Shown here piece after piece: positions 19,251 through 28,100 of a DNA stretch of 64,000 nucleotides. The first letter of the stretch is position 1, and every line of letters begins with the position of its first letter. Origin of the DNA: Crenothrix sp043729335. GTDB taxonomy: Bacteria > Pseudomonadota > Gammaproteobacteria > Methylococcales > Methylomonadaceae. The notes under the pieces are model-generated. The model had not been told where the DNA came from. It did no database searches and was given only the letters and a program-made list of their open reading frames with translations. A program made the translations under genes and the position numbers. The stretch spans positions 75,851-139,850 of the forward strand of contig NZ_JAYTLQ010000010.1 of NCBI RefSeq assembly GCF_043729335.1, read 5' to 3'.

Positions 19251-21485
19251 ATGCAAGCTTGGATAAAAAATCCAACCATGAAACTCCATTTACTCCGAAC
19301 AATTACCATCGCACTCATCACTTTTTTGCTAGGCAGTGGTGTTGATTACTTTGCCAGTATAGAAACAACGGTAGGCTTGGATAGCCTGTTTAAAATTCGC
19401 GGCGTACGACAAGCTCCGGCTGAAGTCGTGGTGGTGGCAATGGATGAAGCTTCAGAAATCCGTCTAGGCGTAGGGCAGGATTTAACCCGTTGGCGCGGCT
19501 TTCATAGCAAATTAATACAGCAATTGCAGCATCAGGGGGTGGCGTTAATCATTTTTGATCTCCAGTTTATAACGCCACATGCTAATCACGATGGGATGTT
19601 TGCAGCGGCCATACGAAAAGCAGGCAATGTCCTGGTAACCGACTGCGTGCAAAAACTATTGCGTGGCGATGAAGGTTTTGAGGGTTGGGATGAATGCTCT
19701 GAAGATAACCGCGAGCCCTTTGTTAAAAAGGAAACCCGGCAAGAAAAACCACTTTCCGATCAACTCATTGCCATGCGTAAAATTGTGCCTACGGCTAAAC
19801 TGGCTCAGTCTGTATTGGATCATGCCCCGTTTTACCTGACTAACGATGCTGACAATTCTATTGTGCGGGAAGGCTGGATTTTTCTGGATGCGCTCGCAGA
19901 GTCACCGACTTTGCCGGTCGTCGCGTGGTTGTATTATTTGCAGAGAACTGGTGAGCTGAAAGGCGTAGCCTTATCCAATATGCCCTTTTCTACCTGGTTA
20001 ATTGAGCAGCGTAGACAATGCTTGCCTAACTCGCAGAAAACTTCACATCCCGATAAAAAATCCCAACTAGAACAGCTTATTAATAATATCGTTTGTTTGG
20101 AGGACACCCGCTATCTGGATTTTTATGGGCCACCGCAAACCTTAAGAATGGAATCTTATGCTGATGTTTATGAGGGGAAAATAAATAATTTACACGGTAA
20201 AGTCATTTTTGTGGGTAAGGCTAATCGACACTATTTATCCGGTAAAACTGATTTTTTTCAAACGCCTTTTACTAATACACGCAGCGGAAAAATAGCCGGT
20301 GTAGAAATTATGGCGACGCAATTTGCCAATTTACTTGAAAATCGCTTTATAACATCGGTTTGCCCACAAGCATTATGGTATGTAGTGTTTGGTTTGCTGG
20401 CAGGCTTGCTACTTACCCAGTTTGCTGGCCTTTTAGGGATTGCAGTAAGTGTGCTGCTGAGTGGTATGTATGTGGGCTTGGCGGTCTGGCTTTTTAAACG
20501 GAGTGGCTTGTGGTTGCCGATCGCTGTGCCGTTATTAATTCAATTGCCGGTAGCTTGGTTGCTATCGTTATTATGGTCGCGCCGGGATTTATTGAATGAA
20601 AGAAAACGGCTGCTGGCTTTTGTCCGTCAAGTGTTTCCCCAGTGGATACACTTCATACCTACATCGCCTGGGCAATGGTATGCTGAAAAAAGTACCGAGG
20701 CCTTGGCATTTGAACGTGATGTTAACGGTTTATGTCTTGCTACCGATATTGAAGGCTACACCACAGTGGCCGCCGAGCATACGCCCCACGAAATGTGGGA
20801 ATTGTTAAACGACTATTATCAGGTACTGAGCAACCCTGTGACATCACACAAAGGCATTATTGCCGATGTTACCGGTGATGCCATGATGGCGGTGTGGATC
20901 GATTCGCCTCCCGCAACGCAACGGCTGGCCGCGTGTTTGGCGGCACTTGAAATGGGAGTGGCGGTAGACCGGTTTAATGAAACCACTCGTGTCGGTCGTC
21001 TACCGACGCGGATAGGTTTACATGAAGGCGATATGACGCTAGGTAAGCTGAAGGCGGGTGAAGGCAGTCATTATCGGGCTATTGGCGATACGGTAAATAT
21101 TGCTTCACGTATTCAAGGCGCTAATAAATATTTAGGTACCAAAATTTTAGCATCAGCTCCTTTTGCTGCCAATTTAACTACTATTGTGTCAAGGCCAGTG
21201 GGATTATTTCGTTTAATGGGTAAAGATGAGCCGTTAGCACTCTTGGAAATTGTGGGTATAGGCCCGGATGTTAGTCTTATTAAAAACAAGATATGCCATC
21301 AATTCGCTTATGGTTTGGTGGCGTTTCAACAAGGACAATGGGATGAAGCGGCCATTAGCTTTGAAACTTTGTTGAATGCGTATGGCGAGGATGGCCCCAG
21401 TCGGTTTTATTTGAATCTGGCTTTGGCTTATCAAAAAAAACCACCCTTGGAATGGGACGGTATTGTTATTTTTGAAGGCAAATAG
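19251..21485 (+). CDS. CHASE2-domain adenylate/guanylate cyclase
   Basis: 744 residues. A first helix, a large periplasmic CHASE2 sensor (about 40-375) and three transmembrane helices (380-450) precede a class III cyclase catalytic domain. Both metal-binding aspartates are present, D499 in ATDIEGYT and D543 in VTGDAMMAVW, and GDTVNIASRIQG is intact, so the enzyme looks active. A C-terminal extension resembles a short TPR-like helical segment. ATG 19251 has GTAAGG close upstream. An alternative ATG at 19278 lies just before the first helix. Whether it makes cAMP or cGMP is not readable with confidence. Confidence 0.85.
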   Translation: MQAWIKNPTMKLHLLRTITIALITFLLGSGVDYFASIETTVGLDSLFKIRGVRQAPAEVVVVAMDEASEIRLGVGQDLTRWRGFHSKLIQQLQHQGVALIIFDLQFITPHANHDGMFAAAIRKAGNVLVTDCVQKLLRGDEGFEGWDECSEDNREPFVKKETRQEKPLSDQLIAMRKIVPTAKLAQSVLDHAPFYLTNDADNSIVREGWIFLDALAESPTLPVVAWLYYLQRTGELKGVALSNMPFSTWLIEQRRQCLPNSQKTSHPDKKSQLEQLINNIVCLEDTRYLDFYGPPQTLRMESYADVYEGKINNLHGKVIFVGKANRHYLSGKTDFFQTPFTNTRSGKIAGVEIMATQFANLLENRFITSVCPQALWYVVFGLLAGLLLTQFAGLLGIAVSVLLSGMYVGLAVWLFKRSGLWLPIAVPLLIQLPVAWLLSLLWSRRDLLNERKRLLAFVRQVFPQWIHFIPTSPGQWYAEKSTEALAFERDVNGLCLATDIEGYTTVAAEHTPHEMWELLNDYYQVLSNPVTSHKGIIADVTGDAMMAVWIDSPPATQRLAACLAALEMGVAVDRFNETTRVGRLPTRIGLHEGDMTLGKLKAGEGSHYRAIGDTVNIASRIQGANKYLGTKILASAPFAANLTTIVSRPVGLFRLMGKDEPLALLEIVGIGPDVSLIKNKICHQFAYGLVAFQQGQWDEAAISFETLLNAYGEDGPSRFYLNLALAYQKKPPLEWDGIVIFEGK

Positions 21486-21596
21486 CAGTTGCAAAAAAAT
21501 AAGCCGCTGACAGATCGGATTATAACCTGTGGAATAGTCAGGTTTCGGTTGTTGCGGCCAGTGATTATTTTTAGGCCGGTAAGTTATTCATGGGCA

Positions 21597-22139
21597 CTAA
21601 TCGTGGCGTTTAATTTTTTTATGGATTGCTATTCTGGGATGGTGGGGTTTTGGCTCTAGGGTCTTTCGAGCACGAATCAACGCCGTTATGACCGCAATCA
21701 ATAGCGCTGCCAAAGAAAATTCCAGCAACAAAAATGCGCCGATTTTAAAATAAGCAAATAACGGATGGGCAAACCGCACCAGCCAGCCGCCTGCTTCATC
21801 AGCTATGGCGGACAGGTAAGTTAAACTGCTCAGCCAGATTTTTAAGCGCACAGAAAAATCAGTCATTAGCATCAAATGGGTGAGGGTAACCACCAACATG
21901 CCCATAGCAAATAAATGAAAATGCGACACTTCCAGCATACCTTGGTAACTTCTTGGCTGGGTGAATTGCTCTTCTGAGCCCAGATAATAATCGGTGACCG
22001 ATTTGGCGGTTAAATCCATGTGATGAAAATACATTAAGCCATTACTCAGCCATAATAAAGCGATATAGCCCAAAAACATCAGCACTAAAGCATTTAGCAG
22101 GGATTTACGGTGCTGCTCACCAGTAACAAAATAACGCAT
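21597..22139 (-). CDS. Four-helix membrane protein with intramembrane histidines
   Basis: A 180-residue protein with four predicted helices. Histidines cluster at helix ends: HHMD after helix 1, SHFHLFAMG and THLM in helix 2, AHP before helix 4. This suggests a b-type haem protein, but no family is recognised with confidence. Its start overlaps the stop of the FMN-binding gene (TGATG), so the two proteins are made together. I infer a small electron-transfer module, with this protein as membrane carrier and the flavoprotein on the outer side. Confidence 0.6.
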   Translation of the reverse strand: MRYFVTGEQHRKSLLNALVLMFLGYIALLWLSNGLMYFHHMDLTAKSVTDYYLGSEEQFTQPRSYQGMLEVSHFHLFAMGMLVVTLTHLMLMTDFSVRLKIWLSSLTYLSAIADEAGGWLVRFAHPLFAYFKIGAFLLLEFSLAALLIAVITALIRARKTLEPKPHHPRIAIHKKIKRHD

Positions 22140-22681
22140 CAGTGGGTGGCCTGGTTTTTTATCATGACTTGGTATATGGCCATAATTTTGCGGACGCTGT
22201 CCAAATCGGCACGGGCGCTGAGTGTCGCGCCAGAAATGCCATCAATCCCTTTGTTAAATTCCATGTCGGCTAAAGGTTTTTTGTACAGTTGTTCAAACCA
22301 GCGTTCGGGTGGTTGGTATTCCGGTGGTTCATGAAAAGCCAACGTGGTGACATTACGCAATTCGCCCTCTGGGGTTAACACAATCAGCAGTGTTTCGGGT
22401 TTGGTTCTTACCGTAATGGATTCGATGGCTGCGTAACCCAAAATTTTATCTTGCTGTTTACCCACGTAAAATGTCAGCATGCCGGAACCTAATTTAACTT
22501 TGGCCTGTTGTTCAATGCTCGCGGTTTGCTGTTCGTCCGGAAATAACGACTGTACTTCAACTTGTGCGTCTTTGCCAAAAGCCAGTTCCATCGCTTCGTT
22601 TTTGCTGTAGAAAATTCCAGATAGCACAGGCATGGTCGCGGTAAGTAGCGTAAAAAAAAACAGTAGTCGTAAGGTTTGCAT
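22139..22681 (-). CDS. Periplasmic FMN-binding-domain protein
   Basis: 180 residues. An N-terminal hydrophobic signal (about 1-22) is followed by an FMN_bind-type domain that ends with DGISGATLS (147-155). This matches the Dxx[ST]GAT motif whose Thr (here Thr153) receives covalent FMN from the ApbE flavin transferase. No apbE is in the window. It is the first gene of a two-gene unit with the four-helix protein. Upstream lies the 3' end of the di-haem peroxidase gene. Known relatives shuttle electrons across the membrane; the electron acceptor here is unknown. Nine T bases on the coding strand sit within the signal peptide. Confidence 0.75.
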   Translation of the reverse strand: MQTLRLLFFFTLLTATMPVLSGIFYSKNEAMELAFGKDAQVEVQSLFPDEQQTASIEQQAKVKLGSGMLTFYVGKQQDKILGYAAIESITVRTKPETLLIVLTPEGELRNVTTLAFHEPPEYQPPERWFEQLYKKPLADMEFNKGIDGISGATLSARADLDSVRKIMAIYQVMIKNQATH

Positions 22682-22905
22682 AGTTATCCCATATTAAGTG
22701 GATTGACTGTAAGGAAGATTATATAAGACCCAGCGACAGTTGAATCATCGAATTAATTCAAAAATGTCCATTGTAGCCTTGAGTTTGCTTACTATACCTT
22801 AGCAACGGATAATTTGGGATATCCAGCGTTGTTTTTCGCTTTTTTTGCAACTGTGCGTTTGTGCCAGTTGACAAGGAAGCGGCTATTGCTGGAGATGTCA
22901 GGGGG

Positions 22906-24069
22906 CTATTTGTTGGCCTTATACCCATCAGTGAGGGTTTTAAGGAAGGCGACTATGTCCTTTATCTCTTCGGCATTCAGGTTGAGTTCGCCCAACTCAT
23001 CAATATTTACATTTTGGGCAATTTCTGGCTTTGGCCAGCAGGCCTGTTTAAGGGCATCAGCTTCGGTAACCCACATCTTTTTGCAAAGTGGCTTTATGTC
23101 ACGGTGACTGTAAAAATCTACCACTGCCTCCAGTGTTTTGAAGTAACCGTTATGCATATAAGGCTCGGTTTTAGCAATGTTACGCAGTGTAGGTACTTTA
23201 AATTTGCCATTTTCGGCGGGCTCATGGACAAAATTGCCCAAGCCTTTGTCTACAAATTTGCGGCCTTCTGGATTGAGTCTGCCAGGTAATTGATAAAAAG
23301 GATTATTGGGATTTGGAGGCACACCTAAATTATCATAAGAAAAATCAGTAAACAATGGCGGTGTGCCGTCTTCTGATGGCCTGCTAGGGTGACAGGCTGC
23401 GCAATTACCTTTATCATCTTCTTCAAAAAGTTTTTTACCGCGCATTTCCTGAGCGGTAAAAGAGGTTTTACCGGCCAGAAAATAATCATATTTAGAACTG
23501 AAAGGCTGGAATATTGAGGTGCGTTCAAAGGCGGCAATTGCATCGGCAATTTTATTATAAGCCGTATTGGCGTTGTTGAACGCATTGATACCGTAAACCT
23601 GGGTAAACAGTTTTGCGTAGCTGGCTTTACGCACTTTGTTGACGACAGTGCTTTTGTTAGGGTTGGCCATTTCAAGTGGATTAAGAAACGGGCCTTTCGC
23701 CTGCTCTGCTAAGGTTGCGGCACGGCCATCAAGAAATTGTCCGCCGATGTACAGGCCTTCTTTGTTGTCGTAATGAAAGGGCGGGCTGAAAGCGGTATAA
23801 AGTGCCATGGGTGTATTGCGGCTGCCTTTAAGGTGGGGCAATGCACCGTCAGAAGTCGGCTGGTTTTTATCAGGATCGATAAAAAATGTTTTGGGGTCAT
23901 GGCAACTGCCGCACGCTTGGCCGGCTGGCGAAGAAAGATTGGTATCAAAAAATAATTGCCGGCCCAGTTTTTCTTTGGCTGTTAAAGCGCTGGTTTTGGA
24001 TACGACAAATTCACCCGCATTGGCAACAAAAGCTATGGTAAGGAAAAACAGACCTATACCCCGATTCAT
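22906..24069 (-). CDS. Di-haem cytochrome c peroxidase/MauG family protein
   Basis: 387 residues from the chosen start, which gives a clean signal peptide (MNRGIGLFFLTIAFVANA). A longer frame starts at 24117. Two CxxCH haem sites are visible, CGSCH (53-57) and CAACH (223-227). The peroxidase-family landmarks RQLFFD, GRAATLAEQA and the C-terminal TLRNIAKTEPYMHNG are present. It is a periplasmic enzyme that either reduces peroxide or, like MauG/MbnH, oxidises a partner protein. The segment between Cys344 and Cys357 in this numbering (LCKKMW to ACWP) has two extra cysteines. Neighbours suggest a role in iron or metal handling, which is inference. Confidence 0.85.
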   Translation of the reverse strand: MNRGIGLFFLTIAFVANAGEFVVSKTSALTAKEKLGRQLFFDTNLSSPAGQACGSCHDPKTFFIDPDKNQPTSDGALPHLKGSRNTPMALYTAFSPPFHYDNKEGLYIGGQFLDGRAATLAEQAKGPFLNPLEMANPNKSTVVNKVRKASYAKLFTQVYGINAFNNANTAYNKIADAIAAFERTSIFQPFSSKYDYFLAGKTSFTAQEMRGKKLFEEDDKGNCAACHPSRPSEDGTPPLFTDFSYDNLGVPPNPNNPFYQLPGRLNPEGRKFVDKGLGNFVHEPAENGKFKVPTLRNIAKTEPYMHNGYFKTLEAVVDFYSHRDIKPLCKKMWVTEADALKQACWPKPEIAQNVNIDELGELNLNAEEIKDIVAFLKTLTDGYKANK

Positions 24070-24264
24070 TGTAAGTTTCAGCTGGGCCGAGTTGATTTGG
24101 TTTTGTGTGTATCTCATAGGTGTTTTTCAAAGGTCGAAAACGATCAAGGGCTTTATTATTTTTGAGCAGACGACTGTGTTTACATTTTGCTGACTTCCTG
24201 GTGTTTTGGATCAAGAAGTCGATAAATATTGGAATGATGTACTACAGCCAGCAAGCTATGGGCT

Positions 24265-25683
24265 TTAAAAAATAAAGCCAAACCCCAAGTTAAAATCGTC
24301 AGACAACGGATTTGTATTCTCATCCTTGGCTATGCGGTTACGGTAATCGGCCTTAATGACTACATTTGGTATGGGTTTGTATTGCAAACCGACTTGAAAA
24401 ATCTCCCAATCCTGGTGCGGGTCATCTGCTAATACCCCTACGCTTCCGGGTGCTTGAGCCACGGTATCCAGGGTTTCATAACGGAAAAACGGTGCTAAAT
24501 ATTGGCTGCTGTCTGCGAACAGCAAGGGCATTACGTCATAGCCCAGTTCAGCATACCAACCGAAGCTCTCCGACCCAACCACTTCGCCTTTAGCTTGGCT
24601 GAGTAGGTCTGCATCGTTAATATGCCCCCAAGAACCCAAGGTACGAAATTCCAGGCCACGGTATTTCCATTGCAGATGGCCTTCGTAAAGCTGGGTGAAA
24701 ACATCGGCTTTTTTACCGGCAAACGCTTGGTTTTGCCCTGAGTTACCCACATAAGCTGAGCCGCCGACCGAGAGTCCGGGTACTTGGGGTGGCGCGTAGT
24801 CTAATCGGGCAATGTAGCCGAAATTTTCGGCTTTGGCTTCAGTGCCGCTGCCCCGGCCTTCCCGAATACCAGAAGAGCCAAATTCTTTAGCGTTTAAACC
24901 GTTGGTTACGTAGGTAGTATAGGTTAAATTGGGCAGCAATTCGCCAAACAAGCCTAAGCCTACTTCGCGCCAGGTGCTGGGGATGATGCGTTGCTCCACT
25001 TCAGGTCTATTATTACCGAAGTAAAATGGCGGTTCGTGGATGGTGTTGATAAAGCCCATAGGCATCAGTACCAAACCAGCGCGGATATTGGCCATGGGGT
25101 CAAAGAAAAAATCCAGTGCGGCAAATTCTACTGAGACTTCACCTTTTTCCTCAGAACCTTCGCCGGTTGAGCCGTGTTCAAATTCAATCTCACTGTTAAA
25201 CAGGATGTGGTCGGTGAATTTGTAGCCTGCATATAGTACGATGCGTTCCAGATCAGCATTGTCGATGTCCGCGCCTTTGTCGCCAACGCGTGCTTGGTAA
25301 CTGGCCTGGCCGTAACCGCCTATCGAAAGCCCTTTGCCGACCTGATAGATTTTAGAAGCCGCAGGCCCCAAGCCATACGCACTTTTGTATTTGGCTTCTT
25401 CCGGAATAGCCAAATTGGTGCGGAGCTTTTCCACTTCCTGGCTCAGCACGTTGGTTTTGCGTTCCAGGTTTTTGACATCGGTGCTGGCGGGTTTAGTGGC
25501 GACAGCAGTATCGGGTGGCGCTTTATTGGCGCGTAACTCATCGATTTGTTTTTGCTGTGTCTGGATGATTTTCCACATATCTTCGACGGTGGCCGGCTTT
25601 TCTAAAGCACCCGCAGAAAAACTGAATGTCACGCAGCTTGCGAGTATGCCTCGGCGTAATAAGGTTTTAGTCATCATATCCAT
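24265..25683 (-). CDS. Outer-membrane porin with N-terminal coiled coil, Fur-associated
   Basis: 472 residues. A signal peptide ending near ALEKP is followed by a coiled-coil segment (about 30-100, heptad-like QKQIDELRA and NVLSQEVEKL) and a beta-barrel of alternating aromatic strands ending in a C-terminal Phe (NLGFGFIF). The architecture resembles OprO/OprP-type phosphate-selective porins. A Fur-box-like site lies 57 bases upstream, so expression in iron limitation is likely. The solute is not readable; iron chelate or phosphate are both possible. Confidence 0.8.
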   Translation of the reverse strand: MDMMTKTLLRRGILASCVTFSFSAGALEKPATVEDMWKIIQTQQKQIDELRANKAPPDTAVATKPASTDVKNLERKTNVLSQEVEKLRTNLAIPEEAKYKSAYGLGPAASKIYQVGKGLSIGGYGQASYQARVGDKGADIDNADLERIVLYAGYKFTDHILFNSEIEFEHGSTGEGSEEKGEVSVEFAALDFFFDPMANIRAGLVLMPMGFINTIHEPPFYFGNNRPEVEQRIIPSTWREVGLGLFGELLPNLTYTTYVTNGLNAKEFGSSGIREGRGSGTEAKAENFGYIARLDYAPPQVPGLSVGGSAYVGNSGQNQAFAGKKADVFTQLYEGHLQWKYRGLEFRTLGSWGHINDADLLSQAKGEVVGSESFGWYAELGYDVMPLLFADSSQYLAPFFRYETLDTVAQAPGSVGVLADDPHQDWEIFQVGLQYKPIPNVVIKADYRNRIAKDENTNPLSDDFNLGFGFIF

Positions 25684-25739
25684 GTTATTGCCTGTATTTT
25701 AATATTTTTGTAAATTATAAGGTAAACGTTTATAAAGAT

Positions 25740-25758
25740 GCAAATGATTCTTATTAGC
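25740..25758 (-). promoter_or_regulatory. Fur-box-like operator upstream of the porin
   Basis: The + strand reads GCAAATGATTCTTATTAGC, which by eye matches about 13 of 19 positions of the GATAATGATAATCATTATC consensus. It lies 57 bases upstream of the porin start and shares its ATGATTCT core with two other sites in this region. Confidence 0.6.
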
Positions 25759-25781
25759 TATCGTAATAAGGTGCGGACACA

Positions 25782-25862
25782 TAGAGTGCTAACCAGAGCT
25801 TAAGTTTAGAGAGGTTGGAAGCTTGCTGGGCGTTGGCCGCTTAAGCCCTGGCCAGCATTCTA
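25782..25862 (-). repeat. 80-bp palindromic repeat, copy A
   Basis: An imperfect inverted repeat: 23-base arms at 25782-25804 and 25840-25862 that can pair. It lies 3' of the FTR1-like gene (ends 25934) and before the porin Fur site. It aligns along its whole length with copy B at 27264-27343 (about 78% by eye), including a paired change in the stem. Confidence 0.75.
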
Positions 25863-25933
25863 TAGGTCCAGTCTGGGTTGCCTAATGTTTGGCAACCGAG
25901 TTTTTTGGGCTTCGACAGCTTGGATTAACAGCC

Positions 25934-26989
25934 CTATTTTTTAGGCAGGCTCTTTAAAAAGCCCCGCAATTCGGGCTTGCCCCAAAATTGCCCCACCAAT
26001 ACTTGTTGGGTTGTTGCGACGGCTTCCAATGCGGCTTTTTTGGTTTCAGCGCTATTGCCCTTGTCATACTCAGCCAATGCGGTTCTTAATGGGCCAATAG
26101 CATTAATGTATCTTCCGAATGCTTCCAGTGTCGGCTGTAAAACAGTGAGAGCCGATGTGGCTGGCGCATTTTTTGCCAATGCGAGGCTTATAGCATTCAG
26201 CTTGGTTAGATTGTCCTTATCGGCTTCCGTAATGGCCAGTTTTTTCAAATTAGAGGTTCTTGCCGCCGCGTTTACTAGACCAACACCAAAGCCGTAGCGA
26301 GTAATGAGCTTATTGAGTGCCTGGGTCATGTCTTCCACAGTGGCATTAGGCTTGGAAAATACCTTCTCTGCATTCGCTAAGGTGGTTTCAATATCATCGC
26401 CAGCGGTTGTAGAGCGGGCATCTATTAAATGGGCGACTGCCGGAAAGCCTTGTTTAAAACGTGTCAGGCTGGCCTTGGCTTGCGTCAAATTTAACGAGGC
26501 CGGGTTAAGTGCATCCCTGGCCACATAAAGGGATTTGCTTCTTAGGCCACGCAACGGAACTAGGTGATCAAATAAGGTGCTGAGTTTAGGCGGGGCTTTT
26601 GCCATTTGGATGGCGGCGTTTAAGTCTTCTTTTAAGTGAGCCGCTTGCTTACGGAGCAAAGGGAAATTCGGCTTGTCTTTGGCAAGCTCTTTGTCTATTG
26701 CAAACTGGGTATCTACTTCCATATCCCTATAAAGTGGTATGGATCTGTAATTAACATAGACTTCTAAACCTTGCCATTTGGCTTCATATTCTTTACTGGC
26801 TTTTTTAGCTTTAGCGATGTTTTTTTTGGCAATAGCCTGATCCCATTGGCTAATAAAAGGGTATAAAGATTTTAACGTGGTGACTTCATAGCTGTCTTTA
26901 GCGGATGCTGCTGAGCTATACAACAAGCTACTTGCTGTTAAAGCCAAACAAAGCGAAGTACTGGTTAATAAAAAACGTTTCTTAATCAT
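25934..26989 (-). CDS. Periplasmic helical protein, FTR1/EfeO-like domains
   Basis: 351 residues with a signal peptide (MIKKRFLLTS start, cleavage near SAASAKD). The rest is predicted all-helical. A segment around residues 60-110 (EYEAKWQGLEVYVNYRS, then LYRDME) resembles the periplasmic helical repeat found at the N-terminus of FTR1-type iron permeases. A weaker second copy follows around 190-240 (FPAVAHLIDARS). It carries no membrane helix of its own, so it would be a soluble partner. A strong Fur-box-like site lies 111 bases upstream. I infer a role in high-affinity iron acquisition. The family assignment is tentative. Confidence 0.6.
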   Translation of the reverse strand: MIKKRFLLTSTSLCLALTASSLLYSSAASAKDSYEVTTLKSLYPFISQWDQAIAKKNIAKAKKASKEYEAKWQGLEVYVNYRSIPLYRDMEVDTQFAIDKELAKDKPNFPLLRKQAAHLKEDLNAAIQMAKAPPKLSTLFDHLVPLRGLRSKSLYVARDALNPASLNLTQAKASLTRFKQGFPAVAHLIDARSTTAGDDIETTLANAEKVFSKPNATVEDMTQALNKLITRYGFGVGLVNAAARTSNLKKLAITEADKDNLTKLNAISLALAKNAPATSALTVLQPTLEAFGRYINAIGPLRTALAEYDKGNSAETKKAALEAVATTQQVLVGQFWGKPELRGFLKSLPKK

Positions 26990-27099
26990 TCAGTGTATTC
27001 CTGTAAGGTTGGTGCAAAGCAAAAAAACACTCTTCCAGTTGATAAAAGGAAGTGTGGTGAGGGTAAGCAAGTGATTCGGTAACAAACGCTTATAGTAAT

Positions 27100-27118
27100 G
27101 ATAATGATTCTTATTTAT
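27100..27118 (-). promoter_or_regulatory. Fur-box-like operator upstream of the FTR1-like gene
   Basis: GATAATGATTCTTATTTAT on the + strand; the first nine bases are identical to the GATAATGAT half of the Fur consensus. It lies 111 bases upstream of the start at 26989. Confidence 0.7.
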
Positions 27119-27263
27119 ATTGTCAAGGCAAAAAAATCTACGTATCCCTTGAAATATTGAAATTGAGACAGCTTGTCTATTGAAAACAACAGCTACCTGT
27201 GTGGTTAATATTTTGTCAGGCAGCTTCTAAGTACATGCTCAATGCCAACTCGACACAGGTATA

Positions 27264-27343
27264 TAGACTACTGACCAGAGCTTAGGTCTGAAAGGATTTA
27301 AGCTTACGCAGCGTTATCCGATTAAGCCCTAGCCAGCAGTCTA
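27264..27343 (-). repeat. 80-bp palindromic repeat, copy B
   Basis: Second copy of the element at 25782. It lies 24 bases 3' of the 76-residue zinc-ribbon-like gene and before the Fur site of the next unit. Arms run from TAGACTACTGACCAG at 27264 to CCAGCAGTCTA ending at 27343. Confidence 0.75.
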
Positions 27344-27366
27344 TATGCCCAGTGTATTGTAGCCAC

Positions 27367-27597
27367 TCAATGCTTAACCATTTTTAATGACGGGCGTATG
27401 GGTTTTTGTTGAGTTGGAGTTATTATTTTTTCGGCAGCTTCATTTAAAGTATTGGCAACACCCATGAAGGCTTCCACGCTGAATTGCAACGACATATTTT
27501 GCAAGAGTACGGTCACTCTTCCACATTCTTTGCAAATAACAACGTGTCCAAACTCGGTTGTGGCTAAATATTCGTGGGCACAAGGTTTTTTATTCAT
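27367..27597 (-). CDS. Small zinc-ribbon-like protein of the iron region
   Basis: 76 residues. Cys6-x-His8 and Cys22-x2-Cys25 flank an LATTEFGHVVIC segment. This suggests a small metal-binding knuckle, followed by a helix (LQFSVEAFMGVANTLNEAAE). Short proteins with this layout occur near Fur-regulated genes in other gammaproteobacteria, but I cannot name the family. It is the last of three small genes that appear to share the Fur site at 28101; the spacer to the previous gene is 11 bases. Confidence 0.6.
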   Translation of the reverse strand: MNKKPCAHEYLATTEFGHVVICKECGRVTVLLQNMSLQFSVEAFMGVANTLNEAAEKIITPTQQKPIRPSLKMVKH

Positions 27598-27608
27598 AGA
27601 TTTTTCCT

Positions 27609-27878
27609 TTATAAGTTGAATTCATAAAACTGAATAAAATCATTAAGTTGATTTTGCATTTTGAGAGGATGCTGTTTGCTTTTTATATAGTAAGCAAGCC
27701 ATGACTTTGAGCGTCTTGTGTAACGCCGCTGCTTTTTGGGCGACAATGTTAAATTGGCAAGCAAACGGTAGTGCCTGGAAACTTGTAAAGCAATACAAGG
27801 CGTTTTCAACAAGTCATATTGAGTTTTTAAATATTCAACAGCCATTAATAACATTTTATGCGCATCTTTTTCAGTCAT
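27609..27878 (-). CDS. Small basic hypothetical protein
   Basis: 89 residues, rich in Lys/Arg in the centre (SPKKQRRYTRRSKSW) and helical by composition. No family is recognised. It lies between the 56-residue gene (18-base spacer) and the zinc-ribbon-like gene (11-base spacer), so all three are probably one transcript. The ATG follows an AAGGAAAAGCAGC ribosome site. Role unknown; iron-responsive expression is inferred from the upstream Fur-like site. Confidence 0.55.
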   Translation of the reverse strand: MTEKDAHKMLLMAVEYLKTQYDLLKTPCIALQVSRHYRLLANLTLSPKKQRRYTRRSKSWLAYYIKSKQHPLKMQNQLNDFIQFYEFNL

Positions 27879-27896
27879 GCTGCTTTTCCTTGATGT

Positions 27897-28067
27897 TTAG
27901 ATTTTTTGTCTTAGTGTTGAGTTTAGCGTGGATAACAATAATGCCCAGACTGCTTCTTTTGTACTGATATTTAGGCACTTCAAATCCACAACATGAAGAT
28001 ATTTGCGCTGAATTAAGGCGGTAAAAACGGTTGGAGAAATAGCTATATGTAGCAAGTTATTTTCCAT
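27897..28067 (-). CDS. 56-residue protein, first gene of a Fur-associated operon
   Basis: A short gene: 57 codons from ATG 28067 to TAA 27897. The product begins MENNLLHIAISPTVF and has a second segment KYLHVVDLKCLN, then a predicted helix (STKEAVWALLLSTLNS). It has one Cys. The start is 34 bases downstream of a good Fur-box-like site and the next gene follows after 18 bases, which argues that it is real despite its size. It is not HemP-like. Family unknown. Confidence 0.55.
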   Translation of the reverse strand: MENNLLHIAISPTVFTALIQRKYLHVVDLKCLNISTKEAVWALLLSTLNSTLRQKI

Positions 28068-28100
28068 ACAAAACCTGAGTAATCTCTATTTAATGCAAAT

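Noticed and set aside
22861..23289. 142-codon frame antisense to the peroxidase gene
   Set aside because: Overlaps conserved haem-enzyme sequence; no start signal.
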